This document shows positions 7,456 through 15,304 of a stretch of 27,635 nucleotides of DNA, piece by piece. Position 1 is the stretch's first letter; every line of letters begins with the position of its first letter. The notes below the pieces were generated by a model. The model did not search any database and was not told the origin of the DNA. It worked only from the letters and a program-made list of their open reading frames with translations. The DNA comes from JAWVYT01 sp046483065 (GTDB lineage: Bacteria; Gemmatimonadota; Gemmatimonadetes; Longimicrobiales; RSA9). A program made the position numbers and the translations under genes. The stretch spans positions 1-27,635 of the forward strand of contig JAWODW010000048.1 in NCBI GenBank assembly GCA_046483065.1. Direction: 5' to 3'.

Positions 7456-9681
7456 CTAAACGGATTGGATGATCCCGTTCAGCGTCGGGCTGGGTTGCAT
7501 GGCCGCCGCGACCCGTTCGGGGTCGGGCAGGTAGTATCCGCCGATGTCCTGGGGCTCGCCCTGAGCACCGTTGAGCTCGGCCAGGATCGTCTCTTCGTTC
7601 TCCTCCAGCGCCGCGGCCACCGGACCGAACCGTTCGGCCAGGGGCGCGTTGGTGGTCTGGTCCGCCAGGGCCCGGGCCCAGTATTTGGCCAGGTAGAAGG
7701 TGCTGCCCCGGTTGTCGAGCTCGTGGACCACGCGGGACGGCGAGCGGGCGTTGTGGAGGTAGCTCTCCGTGGCCGTGTCCAGCGCTTGGCCCAGCTCCCG
7801 GGCCCGCGGATTGTCGAACGACTCCCCGAGGTGCTCGAGGGAGGCGCCCAGGGCCATGTACTCGCCCAGGGAGTCCCAGCGGAGGTGCCCCTCGGCCGTG
7901 AACTGCTGGACGTGCTTGGGCGCCGAGCCGCCGGCGCCCGTCTCGAACAGGCCCCCACCGTTCAGCAGGGGGACGATGGAGAGCATGCGGGCGCTCGTGC
8001 CGATCTCCAGGATGGGGAAGAGGTCCGTGAGGTAGTCCCTGAGGACGTTGCCCGTGACGGAGATGGTGTCCTCACCGCGGCGGATCCGCTCCAGGGAGAA
8101 GGCCATCGCCTCCTCGGGCGCCATGATCTCGATCTGTAGACCCTCCGTGTCGTGATCCTGGAGGTAGGTCCGGACCCTGTCGCTGAGCACGGCGTCGTGG
8201 GCCCGGTCCTCGTCCAGCCAGAACACGGCGGGCGCGCCCGTGGCCCGGGCTCTCCGCACGGCGAGTCCCACCCAGTCGCGGATCGCCTCGTCCTTGGCCT
8301 GGCAGGCCCGCCAGATATCCCCTTCCTCGACCTCGTGCTCCGTGAGCACGTTCCCATCTCTGTCCACGACCCGCACGACGCCGGCGGCCGGGACCTCGAA
8401 GGTCTTGTCATGCGACCCGTACTCCTCCGCCTTCTGGGCCATGAGCCCTACGTTCGGGACGGTGCCCATGGTGGTGGGATCGAACTGGCCGTTGGCCTGA
8501 CAGTCCCGGACCACCACATCGTAGATCCCGGCGTAGCTCGAGTCCGGGATCACGGCCTTGCAGTCCTGCAGCTCGCCGTCGGGGTTCCACATGCGGCCCG
8601 AGTCCCGGATCATGGGCGGCATGGAGGCGTCGATAATGACGTCGCTGGGGACGTGGAGGTTGGTGATCCCCCGATCCGAGTCCACCATGGCGATGTCGGG
8701 CCCGTTCTCTAACGCGGCCTCGATGTCAGCCTCGATCTCGGCCCGCTGGTCCTCGGGCAGGTCGGCGATCTTGTTGAGCACGTCGCCGAGCCCCTTCGTC
8801 GGGTCCACGCCCAGCTCGTCGAAGAGCTCGTCGTACTTGGAGAAGAGGTCCTGGAAATAGACCCGCACGGCATGGCCGAAGATGATGGGGTCCGACACCT
8901 TCATCATCGTGGCCTTCATATGGAGCGAGAACAGCACGCCCTTCTGTTTGGCGTCCCGGACCTGGTCACGGAGGAAGCGGACCAGCGCCTTCTTGCTCAT
9001 ATAGGTCGCATCCAGCACCTCGTCGGCCTGCAGCGGCAGCGACTCCTTCAGCACCGTGACGCTGCCGTCTTCCGCCACGTGCTCGATCCGGGCCTCCGTG
9101 GCATCGTCGAGGCACCGGGATGTCTCGTTGTGCCGGAAATCCTCGGCGTCCATGCAGGCCACGTGGGTCTTCGAGTCCTCGGGCCATTCACTCATCCGGG
9201 GCGGGTTCTTCCGGACGTACTCCTTCACGGCCTTCGGGGCTCGCCGGTCGGAGTTCCCCTGCCGGAGCACCGGGTTCACGGCGCTGCCCTTGACCGAGTC
9301 GTACCGGTCCTTGATGGCTCGCTCCTCGTCGGTGCTCGGCTCGGCCGGGTAGTCCGGAAGCGCGTACCCCTTGGATTGCAGCTCTTCGATGCACGCCTCC
9401 AGCTGGGGGATGGACGCGCTGATGTTCGGGAGCTTGATGACATTGGCCTCGGGCCGCTCCACCAGGCGACCGAGCTCGGCCAGGTCGTCCGACACCTTCT
9501 GCTCCTCCGTCAGGAAGTCGGGGAAGACGGCCAGAATGCGGCCCGCCAGGGAGATGTCCCGGGTCTCGACCGGAACGCCCGCGGCCCCGGCAAAGGCGCG
9601 GATGACGGGGAGAAAGGAATGGGTGGCAAGGGCGGGAGCCTCGTCGGTCCAGGTGTAGATGATCGGAGGCGACGTATCCAT
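7456..9681 (-). CDS. icd: NADP-dependent isocitrate dehydrogenase, monomeric type
   Basis: This TCA-cycle enzyme converts isocitrate to 2-oxoglutarate and CO2 with NADP in the cytoplasm. The protein has 741 residues, the expected length of the monomeric class (about 740), against about 415 for the dimeric class. Landmarks are the N-terminal IIYTWTDEAPALATHSFLP, then NISASIPQLEACIEELQSKG. The substrate loop KGSAVNPVLRQGNSDRRAPK spans residues 131-150. In it S133, N136, R140 and R146 sit one residue past the substrate-binding positions known from the Azotobacter enzyme. DAEDFRHNETS, FSLHMKATMMKVSDPIIFGH and SDRGITNLHVPSDVI follow in the usual order. The C-terminal domain includes GTSARMLSIVPLLNGGGLFE. 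The gene is transcribed toward the TPR gene, so the two converge. A promoter candidate lies at 9802-9830. It is intact. Confidence 0.95.
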   Translation of the reverse strand: MDTSPPIIYTWTDEAPALATHSFLPVIRAFAGAAGVPVETRDISLAGRILAVFPDFLTEEQKVSDDLAELGRLVERPEANVIKLPNISASIPQLEACIEELQSKGYALPDYPAEPSTDEERAIKDRYDSVKGSAVNPVLRQGNSDRRAPKAVKEYVRKNPPRMSEWPEDSKTHVACMDAEDFRHNETSRCLDDATEARIEHVAEDGSVTVLKESLPLQADEVLDATYMSKKALVRFLRDQVRDAKQKGVLFSLHMKATMMKVSDPIIFGHAVRVYFQDLFSKYDELFDELGVDPTKGLGDVLNKIADLPEDQRAEIEADIEAALENGPDIAMVDSDRGITNLHVPSDVIIDASMPPMIRDSGRMWNPDGELQDCKAVIPDSSYAGIYDVVVRDCQANGQFDPTTMGTVPNVGLMAQKAEEYGSHDKTFEVPAAGVVRVVDRDGNVLTEHEVEEGDIWRACQAKDEAIRDWVGLAVRRARATGAPAVFWLDEDRAHDAVLSDRVRTYLQDHDTEGLQIEIMAPEEAMAFSLERIRRGEDTISVTGNVLRDYLTDLFPILEIGTSARMLSIVPLLNGGGLFETGAGGSAPKHVQQFTAEGHLRWDSLGEYMALGASLEHLGESFDNPRARELGQALDTATESYLHNARSPSRVVHELDNRGSTFYLAKYWARALADQTTNAPLAERFGPVAAALEENEETILAELNGAQGEPQDIGGYYLPDPERVAAAMQPSPTLNGIIQSV

Positions 9682-9801
9682 GGGATTCGCTTTCTATCGT
9701 TGATCTTCGCGCGCCCGACCCCGGGTCGGAGGCAGAAGAATGCTCTGTTTCTTACGCCACCGGGCCTGTTTCGCGAGGCCCCGGCGTTCCGAGTTGAGTG
9801 T

Positions 9802-9830
9802 AGGGTAGGCAGGAACGCTGCGGCTGACAA
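9802..9830 (-). promoter_or_regulatory. Candidate sigma70-type promoter of icd
   Basis: On the minus strand, TTGTCA (-35, plus-strand positions 9825-9830) is followed after 17 bases by TACCCT (-10, 9802-9807). The start of transcription would fall near 9795, giving a leader of about 115 bases. The layout is almost the same as the one upstream of the peroxiredoxin gene. The leader holds a short perfect palindrome, CCGACCCCGGGTCGG, at 9716-9730, of unknown role. Confidence 0.35.
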
Positions 9831-9896
9831 CACGGACCGGGCGGGAAGTCGAGGGATCAACCCGGGTCGGCTGCTTCCACGCCGGGGTCGGAGGCC

Positions 9897-10613
9897 CTAC
9901 CCGTCGTCCTCCATGCTCGGGTTCCACACCTCCCAGACCTTGCCCACGAGGTCGGGGCCGGGCTCGAGCGTCGTCTTGCCGGGTTGCCAGCCGGAGGGGG
10001 TCGCCTCCTTGCCTTCGCTCTCCCTCACCAGCTGGAACGCCTGGATCTGACGGACCGTCTCGGCCACGTTCCGACCCACGGGCGGCGTGAGGACCTCGTA
10101 CCCCTGGACCACGCCGTCGGGATCGATGATGAACCGGCCGCGGGTCTCCACCCCCGCGTCCTCGTCATACACTCCGTAGACCGCCCCTACCTTGCCTCCG
10201 CCGTCGGAGAGCATGGGGAATGGGACGCCGCCGTCCACCATCTTGGACAGCTCGTTGTCGTTCCACATCTTGTGCACGTAGATGCTGTCCACGCTCATGG
10301 ACAGGACCTCCACGCCCATCTCCTGGAATGCTGCAAACTTGTCTGCGACCGCAGACACTTCCGTTGCTCAGACGAAGGTGAAGTCCCCCGGGTAGAAGCA
10401 GAGGACCACCCACTTCCCGAGGTAGTCCGACAGCGTGACGTCGGTGAACTTCCCGTTGTGGTATGCCGGCGCGGTGAAATCCGGCGCCTTCTGGCCGACC
10501 TTGATCATGCTCGGCTCCTTGAACGTGGTTGGTTGTTCCTGGGGGTCGTCCTGCTCCGCCGGCGGCTCGCCGACGGGCCCTCCCGTGGGGCGGGCACAGC
10601 CCACTTCAGACAT
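9897..10613 (-). CDS. prxU: Selenocysteine-containing peroxiredoxin (PrxU-like), TGA read as Sec
   Basis: Peroxiredoxins of the AhpC class reduce hydrogen and organic peroxides through a peroxidatic Cys in a TxxC motif. Here the frame reads VVLCFYPGDFTFV, then TGA (10370-10368), then ATEVSAVADKF, and continues intact to the stop at 9897. TGA stands exactly at the peroxidatic position (TFV-U), residue 82 of 238 from the start used, or 47 from the inner ATG at 10508. A SECIS-like hairpin follows at 10340-10357. The rest of the fold is complete: VEVLSMSVDS, HKMWNDNELSKMV, GVPFPMLSDGGGKVG, RGRFIIDPDGVVQ, PVGRNVAETVRQIQAFQ. The C-terminal site that normally carries the resolving Cys (VCPxxW) reads ATPSGW, so none is present. 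The start at 10613 has AAAGGAAG upstream and gives an N-terminal MSEVGCARPTG extension; ATG 10508 has AAGGAG and gives the core fold alone. A normal gene caller would split this gene. The Sec machinery is not in the window. Confidence 0.8.
10340..10357 (-). promoter_or_regulatory. Bacterial SECIS hairpin candidate in prxU
   Basis: Ten bases after the TGA, the minus strand reads TGTCTGC GGTC GCAGACA, a perfect 7-bp stem with a GGTC loop. The loop begins 18 bases after the TGA, against 19 in E. coli fdhF, whose SECIS also has a GGUC apical loop. A lower stem is possible: GCAA directly after the TGA can pair with TTGC just beyond the hairpin, across an asymmetric internal loop. The bulged U of the fdhF element is not evident. 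This hairpin recruits SelB with Sec-tRNA in the known systems. Confidence 0.7.
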
Positions 10614-10701
10614 AGGCGACTTCCTTTCCCAGAGTGAATGCCTCCGGTTCGCGGGCCGCCGCGGGGCTCGAGGTCGGTGCGCGGTGAGGGCGGCCACAGG
10701 A

Positions 10702-10730
10702 AGGATAGGCCCGGGTTCCCCCGGTGGCAA
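10702..10730 (-). promoter_or_regulatory. Candidate sigma70-type promoter of prxU
   Basis: On the minus strand, TTGCCA (5 of 6 consensus; plus-strand 10725-10730) and TATCCT (4 of 6; 10702-10707) are separated by 17 bases. Transcription would start near 10695, about 82 bases before the start codon at 10613. The spacer holds a GC-rich imperfect palindrome (CCGGGGGAACCCGGG), which might bind a regulator; that is a guess. Confidence 0.45.
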
Positions 10731-10828
10731 CACGCGTTGGCGGGCCATCCGGCCCTGGGCCTGGCCCCGCCTTCGGGCCTGGCCCCGATGGGGCCCGACC
10801 GGGCCTACGCCTGACCGCGGGCCGCCGA

Positions 10829-11010
10829 GGATGTCCCGAACCTTCCGGCCATCGCCGCCGGACAGATGAGCGGAGACTTTGGGTCGCGTGGCGACCCAAA
10901 GTCTCCTTCCGCTGATTTCGCAAGACGACGATCGGAAGGTTCGGGTCGCTCGGCGACCCGAATCCTCTTCTGGTCCCCGGACCCGCGACGAACGGAGAGT
11001 TTGGGACACG
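10829..11010 (+). repeat. Dispersed hairpin repeat, copy B
   Basis: This intergenic block is shared with copy C over about 185 bases. It starts GAGGATGTCCCGAACCTTCC at about 10827 and ends in GAGAGTTTGGGAC. It holds hairpin B1, a perfect 16-bp stem (10872-10887 with 10891-10906, loop GTG), and hairpin B2, a 10-bp stem (10940-10949 with 10953-10962, loop TCG). The first arm CCCGAACCTTCCG is also complementary to CGGAAGGTTCGGG at 10934-10946, so a larger alternative fold exists. No T-tract follows the stems. The block lies between the prxU promoter and the oxidoreductase remnant. Confidence 0.85.
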
Positions 11011-11110
11011 GACCGCGGTCGATGACCGGGACGCGCCTGGCGACAGTGGGCGCGGACGGTGAGCTCGGACCGTGGACGTCGACAGCGGGCCGGTCGCCAC
11101 CGGCCTGACC

Positions 11111-11217
11111 TCTACGCCACCGTCAGCACTACCGTCCTGCTCCTGCCGTCGCTCTTGGCGTACCGGTGGGCCTTGCGGCCTCCTGCAGAGGGAACGTCCG
11201 GTCGACACGGGGCGTGA
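11111..11217 (-). pseudogene. Zinc-type alcohol dehydrogenase/quinone oxidoreductase, C-terminal remnant with a frameshift
   Basis: The minus strand reads LTPRVDRTFPLQEAA, then after a one-base shift KAHRYAKSDGRSRTVVLTVA and a stop at 11111-11113. The pattern FPL.EA..AHR....G...GK.VL is the usual C-terminus of medium-chain dehydrogenases such as NADPH:quinone oxidoreductase. About 35 codons remain; the Rossmann domain is missing because the sequence switches at about 11218 to the oppositely oriented racemase fragment. Confidence 0.55.
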
Positions 11218-11235
11218 GGGCGCCGGTCTCGGCCG

Positions 11236-11621
11236 GCGCCACGGCGGGGCGGATCGCGGAGGCAGGGATCCGGCGGGTGGGACTGCTGGGGACCCGGTTC
11301 ACCATGGAGGAGGACTTCTACCGGGGTCGACTGGAGGAGCGCCACGGGCTGGACGTGCTGGTCCCGCCGGACCCCGACCGGGCGGCGGTCCATCGCGTGA
11401 TCTACGAGGAGCTGGTCCTGGGCCGGATCCTCGAGGCGTCACGGGACGAGTACCGTCGCATCGTGGAGGAGCTGGTCCGTGCCGGGGCCGAGGGTGTCAT
11501 CCTGGGGTGCACCGAGATCGGGCTCCTGCTGAAGCCCGGCGACGCGTCGGTCCCCCTCTTCGACACCGCCCTCATCCACGCGGAGGCGGCGGCCGCGGCG
11601 GCACTCGCACTGGAGGAGTAG
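11236..11621 (+). pseudogene. Aspartate/glutamate racemase family protein, C-terminal two-thirds
   Basis: These enzymes interconvert D- and L-amino acids with two cysteines acting from opposite faces, without a cofactor. The fragment has RIAEAGIRRVGLLGTRFTME, DFYRGRLEERHGLDVLVP, then VILGCTEIGLLL, whose Cys is the second catalytic one, and FDTALIHAEAAA at the end. The N-terminal half, with the GG.SW start and the first catalytic Cys, is absent. An ATG at 11166 is in frame but its first ~23 codons are made from the reversed oxidoreductase remnant. Full-length members have about 230 residues, so this cannot be active alone. The identity is clear from the C-terminal half. Confidence 0.7.
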
Positions 11622-11710
11622 GGGCAGCGCTGGACGCCGAGCCCCCGGCCACGTAGTCTGACGGGAGCCCTTTTCCCCACGATATCCACCGAGACTTTCG
11701 GAGTGGTGCC

Positions 11711-14700
11711 ATGTCCGCGTTCTCCAGGACGTCCCTGCTTTCCTTCCTCGCCCCGCTGGCCCTCGCCGCGGTCCTCGCCGCGCTCACGGCGCCGGCCGCG
11801 GCGGCCGCCCAGCCCGGCCAGGTCGGCCCGGCCGCCCAGGTCGGCCCGGCCGCCCAGGCCACCGACGCCACAGTGGGCACAACGGCCCAGGACCCGTCCG
11901 ATCCCGGCACGCGCTTCCTCCGCCAGCCGGACGTGAGCGCCACACAGATCGCGTTCGTCCACGCCAACGACATCTGGACGGTGGGGCGGGACGGCGGCCG
12001 GGCCCGCCGGCTGACCAGCGCGCGCGGCGCCGAAACCGACCCGCACTTCTCGCCGGACGGCCGCTGGATCGCGTTCACCGGCGAGTACGGCGGCAACGCG
12101 GACGTGTACGTGGTGCCGGCGGACGGCGGGCAGCCGGTGCGGCTGACGTGGCACCCGGGCGGCGACGTGGCGCAGGGGTGGACGCCGGACGGCCGGGTGC
12201 TGTTCCGGTCGGGTCGGGATGGCGCGCCCACGCGGCTCTGGCGGTTCTGGACGGTCTCGCCGGAGGGCGGGTACCCGACGCCGCTGGCGCTGCCGCAGGC
12301 GTACGAGGGCGAGATGAGCGCCGACGGCCGCTGGGTCGCCTACCAGGAGATCGGCTACTGGGACCCGGAGTGGCGGAACTACCGGGGCGGGCAAGCGCAG
12401 CCGGCGGCGGTGGTTTCGACGTCGGACTGGGAGCGGCGCACGGCGCCCCAGCTGGACGGGGAGCGGCACATGGCGCCGGTCTGGCTGGACGGTCGGGTCT
12501 ACTACATGTCGGAGCGGGACTACGCGTCGAATGTGTGGTCATGGGACCCGGAGTCCGGCGATGAGCGCCAGCACACGTTCCACGCCGACTTCGACGTGAA
12601 GAGCCTGGGCGCCGGTGGCGGCGTGGTGGTCTACGAGCAGGCGGGCTACCTGCACGAGCTGGACCCGGCCGCGGGCGCCACCCGGCGGCTGGTGATCCAC
12701 GCAGAGGCCGACCAGAACTGGGCCCGGCCCCGGTGGGAGGAGCTGTCGCCGACGCAGCTTCGTGACGTCCGGCTCTCGCCCACGGGCAAGCGGGCGGTGT
12801 TCGAGCAGCGGGGCGAGATCTTCACCTCGCCGGCGGGCGAGGGCAGCTGGCGGAACATCACCCGGAGCCCGGGCGTGGCGGACCGCCACCCGGTGTGGAG
12901 TCCGGACGGCGAGCGGATCGCGTGGTTCAGCGACGAGGGCGGCGAGTACGGCCTGGTGGTGGCCGACCCGCTGGGCCGGAGCCCGCGCCGGATCCCGATC
13001 CCGGACCCCACGTTCTTCTTCCAACCGACGTGGAGCCCCGACGGCTCGCGGCTGGCCTTCACCGACACCGACTACCGCGTGCTCATCCTGGACCTGGAGT
13101 CCGGCGAGCTGACCCACGTGGACACCGACCGGTACGCGCACCCGGAGCGCACGACCAACCCCGTGTGGTCGCCGGACTCCCGGTGGATCGCGTACGCCCG
13201 GCGGCTCGACACCCAGTTCCGGGCGATCTTCGTTCACGACACGCGCACCGGCGAGACCCATCAGCTCAGCGACGGGATGGCCGATGCCATCGACCCGGCC
13301 TGGGACGCCTCCGGCGACCACCTCTGGTTCCTGGCCTCGACGGACTTCGGGCTCAACACCGGCTGGCTCGACATGACGTCGTACGACCGGCCGGTGACCC
13401 GGGCACTGTACCTGGCCGTCCTCGACGCCGACGACCCGTCGCCGTTCCTGCCCCGGAGCGCCGAGGAGGGCGATGACGACGACGACGGCTCCGACGATTC
13501 CGGCTCCGGCGACGAGGCCGTCGTCTCCATCGATTTCGACGGGATCCAGCGCCGGATCCTGGCCGCGCCCGGGCTGCCCGTGCGGAACCATGTAGGGCTG
13601 GTGCCGGGCCCCGCGGGCCAGGTGTTCGTGCTGGAGAGCGTGCCGAACCAGCAGGGCGTCACGGCCCACCGCTACAGCGTGAAGGACCGGGAGGCCACCG
13701 AGTTCATGACGGGCGTGCGGACCATGGTCGCGTCCCACGACCGGAAGAAGGTGCTGGCCCGGACCGGGCAGTCGTGGCGGGTGGTGGACGCCGCCGGCGG
13801 CCCCCCGGGCGCCAGCGGCGGCGAGTCGCTGGCGCTGGACGGGCTGCGGGTGCGGGTGGACCCGAAGGCCGAGTGGGCCCAGATGCTCCGGGACGGCTGG
13901 CGGTTCATGCGCGACTTCCTCTACGTCGACAACGTCCACGGCGCGCCCTGGGACGACGTCTGGGAGTGGTACTCGGAGTGGCTCCCGGACGTCGAGCACC
14001 GGTCCGACTTCAACCACCTGCTGGACATGCTCTCCGGCGAGGTGGCCGTGGGGCACTCGTACGTGAGGGGCGGCGACTACCCCGACCTGGACTCGCCGCG
14101 CACCGGCCTCCTGGGCGTGGACCTGGAGGAGGACGGGGGCTTCTATCGGATCACGCGCGTGTACAGCGGCGAGGACTGGAACCCCGGGCTCATGGGGCCG
14201 CTGGCGCACCCCGGGATGGACGTGGAGGCCGGGGACTACATCGTCGCCATCCAGGGCCAGCCGCTCCGGGCGCCGGAGACCCCGTTCCGGCTGCTGGAGG
14301 GCACGGCCGGCCGGGTGATCTCCGTGGCGGTGAACGACCGGCCGTCGCCGGACGGCGCCCGGGAGCTGTGGGTCGAGCCGACGGGTTCCGAGGGCCAGCT
14401 GCGGACGTGGGCGTGGATCACCGACAACCAGCGCCGCGTGGACGAGATGTCCGACGGTCGGCTGGCCTACGTCTGGCTTCCGAACACCGGCGGCGGTGGG
14501 TACAGCTACTTCAACCGCATGTACTTCGCCCAGCAGGACCGGCAGGGCGCGGTGATCGACGAGCGGAACAACGGCGGCGGCTCGGCGGCGGACTACATCG
14601 TGGAGATCCTCGACCGGGAGCTGACGGGCTACTTCAACTCACGGACCGAGGACCGGAAGCCGTGGACCCAGCCGATGGCCGGGCTCTTCGGGCCCAAGGT

Positions 14701-15088
14701 CATGGTCATCAACGAGCGCGCCGGCTCCGGCGGCGACCTGCTCCCCTACCTGTTCCGCTTCAAGGAGGTCGGCCCGCTGGTGGGCACCCGGACCTGGGGC
14801 GGGCTGGTGGGCACCTGGGACACGCCGCCGCTCATCGACGGCGGCCGGTTCGTGGCCCCGCGCGGCGGCTTCTTCGACGTGAACGGCGAGTGGGCCGTGG
14901 AAGGCGTGGGCGTGGCCCCCGACATCGAGGTCCGCAACGACCCCGCACCCGTCATCGCCGGCCGCGACCCCCAGCTCGAGGCGGCCGTGGCCGAGGCGCT
15001 CCGGCTCCTCGAGACCGAGGCCGTGGAGCTCCAGGACGAGCCGCCGGCGCCCGTGCGGTGGCGGCGGCCGGAGGGTGGCGGGGGCTGA
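11711..15088 (+). CDS. Tricorn-type S41 protease with beta-propeller and PDZ domains, secreted
   Basis: The 1125-residue protein resembles archaeal tricorn protease, which trims peptides to very short products. It starts with a signal peptide (LLSFLAPLALAAVLAALT, cleavage near AAAAQ), so it is exported, unlike archaeal tricorn. Residues ~70-350 and ~350-570 are WD40/TolB-like propeller blades, with repeated SPDGRWIAF, SPDGERIAWFS, SPDGSRLAFTD and SPDSRWIAYAR. An acidic linker EEGDDDDDGSDDSGSGDEA follows at about 585-605. The catalytic part has GEVAVGHSYVRGGDY with His782, a PDZ domain at about 790-880, and INERAGSGGDLLPYLFRF with the nucleophile Ser1006 followed by GGD. Downstream GTRTWGGLVG and a C-terminal DPQLEAAVAEALRLL match the family. 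The tail near the signal has a 21-bp tandem duplication (GQVGPAA twice). GGAG stands upstream of the ATG. The gene is intact. Confidence 0.92.
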   Translation: MSAFSRTSLLSFLAPLALAAVLAALTAPAAAAAQPGQVGPAAQVGPAAQATDATVGTTAQDPSDPGTRFLRQPDVSATQIAFVHANDIWTVGRDGGRARRLTSARGAETDPHFSPDGRWIAFTGEYGGNADVYVVPADGGQPVRLTWHPGGDVAQGWTPDGRVLFRSGRDGAPTRLWRFWTVSPEGGYPTPLALPQAYEGEMSADGRWVAYQEIGYWDPEWRNYRGGQAQPAAVVSTSDWERRTAPQLDGERHMAPVWLDGRVYYMSERDYASNVWSWDPESGDERQHTFHADFDVKSLGAGGGVVVYEQAGYLHELDPAAGATRRLVIHAEADQNWARPRWEELSPTQLRDVRLSPTGKRAVFEQRGEIFTSPAGEGSWRNITRSPGVADRHPVWSPDGERIAWFSDEGGEYGLVVADPLGRSPRRIPIPDPTFFFQPTWSPDGSRLAFTDTDYRVLILDLESGELTHVDTDRYAHPERTTNPVWSPDSRWIAYARRLDTQFRAIFVHDTRTGETHQLSDGMADAIDPAWDASGDHLWFLASTDFGLNTGWLDMTSYDRPVTRALYLAVLDADDPSPFLPRSAEEGDDDDDGSDDSGSGDEAVVSIDFDGIQRRILAAPGLPVRNHVGLVPGPAGQVFVLESVPNQQGVTAHRYSVKDREATEFMTGVRTMVASHDRKKVLARTGQSWRVVDAAGGPPGASGGESLALDGLRVRVDPKAEWAQMLRDGWRFMRDFLYVDNVHGAPWDDVWEWYSEWLPDVEHRSDFNHLLDMLSGEVAVGHSYVRGGDYPDLDSPRTGLLGVDLEEDGGFYRITRVYSGEDWNPGLMGPLAHPGMDVEAGDYIVAIQGQPLRAPETPFRLLEGTAGRVISVAVNDRPSPDGARELWVEPTGSEGQLRTWAWITDNQRRVDEMSDGRLAYVWLPNTGGGGYSYFNRMYFAQQDRQGAVIDERNNGGGSAADYIVEILDRELTGYFNSRTEDRKPWTQPMAGLFGPKVMVINERAGSGGDLLPYLFRFKEVGPLVGTRTWGGLVGTWDTPPLIDGGRFVAPRGGFFDVNGEWAVEGVGVAPDIEVRNDPAPVIAGRDPQLEAAVAEALRLLETEAVELQDEPPAPVRWRRPEGGGG

Positions 15089-15304
15089 TCCGGGCGTGGC
15101 GGAGTTGGGGTGGGCGCCGGGTGCTGCCGGGTGGGGGCGGCGGGGCGCGTGGCGGCTGACCCGCACGGGTGAGCGGGCGCCCGGCCGCACCGGGGCCGAT
15201 TGCGGAGGGGTCCGACCGGGCGGGGATCACCGGGGTCGCCGGGGCCAGGGTCCCCCGGGGTCCGACCGGGTCCGACCGGGCCGGCGCCTGACCGCGGGGC
15301 GTCG
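15089..15304. other. Intergenic GC-rich region after the tricorn gene
   Basis: This stretch has G/C-rich low-complexity sequence with repeated GGTCCGACCGGG units at about 15250-15280. The bases just before repeat copy C (CGCCTGACCGCGG) recur before copy B (10809 onward), so the conserved block may begin slightly upstream of the hairpins. I see no coding feature here. Confidence 0.5.

Noticed and set aside
10368..10370. TGA in the peroxiredoxin as a sequencing error or ordinary pseudogene
   Set aside because: It is possible, but the stop falls exactly at the catalytic position, both flanks are conserved, and a SECIS-like hairpin lies at the right distance.
10371..11009. A separate minus-strand gene ending at the TGA
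   Set aside because: The upstream two-thirds is the hairpin repeat and promoter region translated by chance; only the part after 10613 belongs to the peroxiredoxin.
12539..14209. 556-codon open frame antisense to the tricorn protease
   Set aside because: The product is His/Arg/Pro-rich with no recognisable domain; the + strand frame has clear propeller and catalytic motifs.
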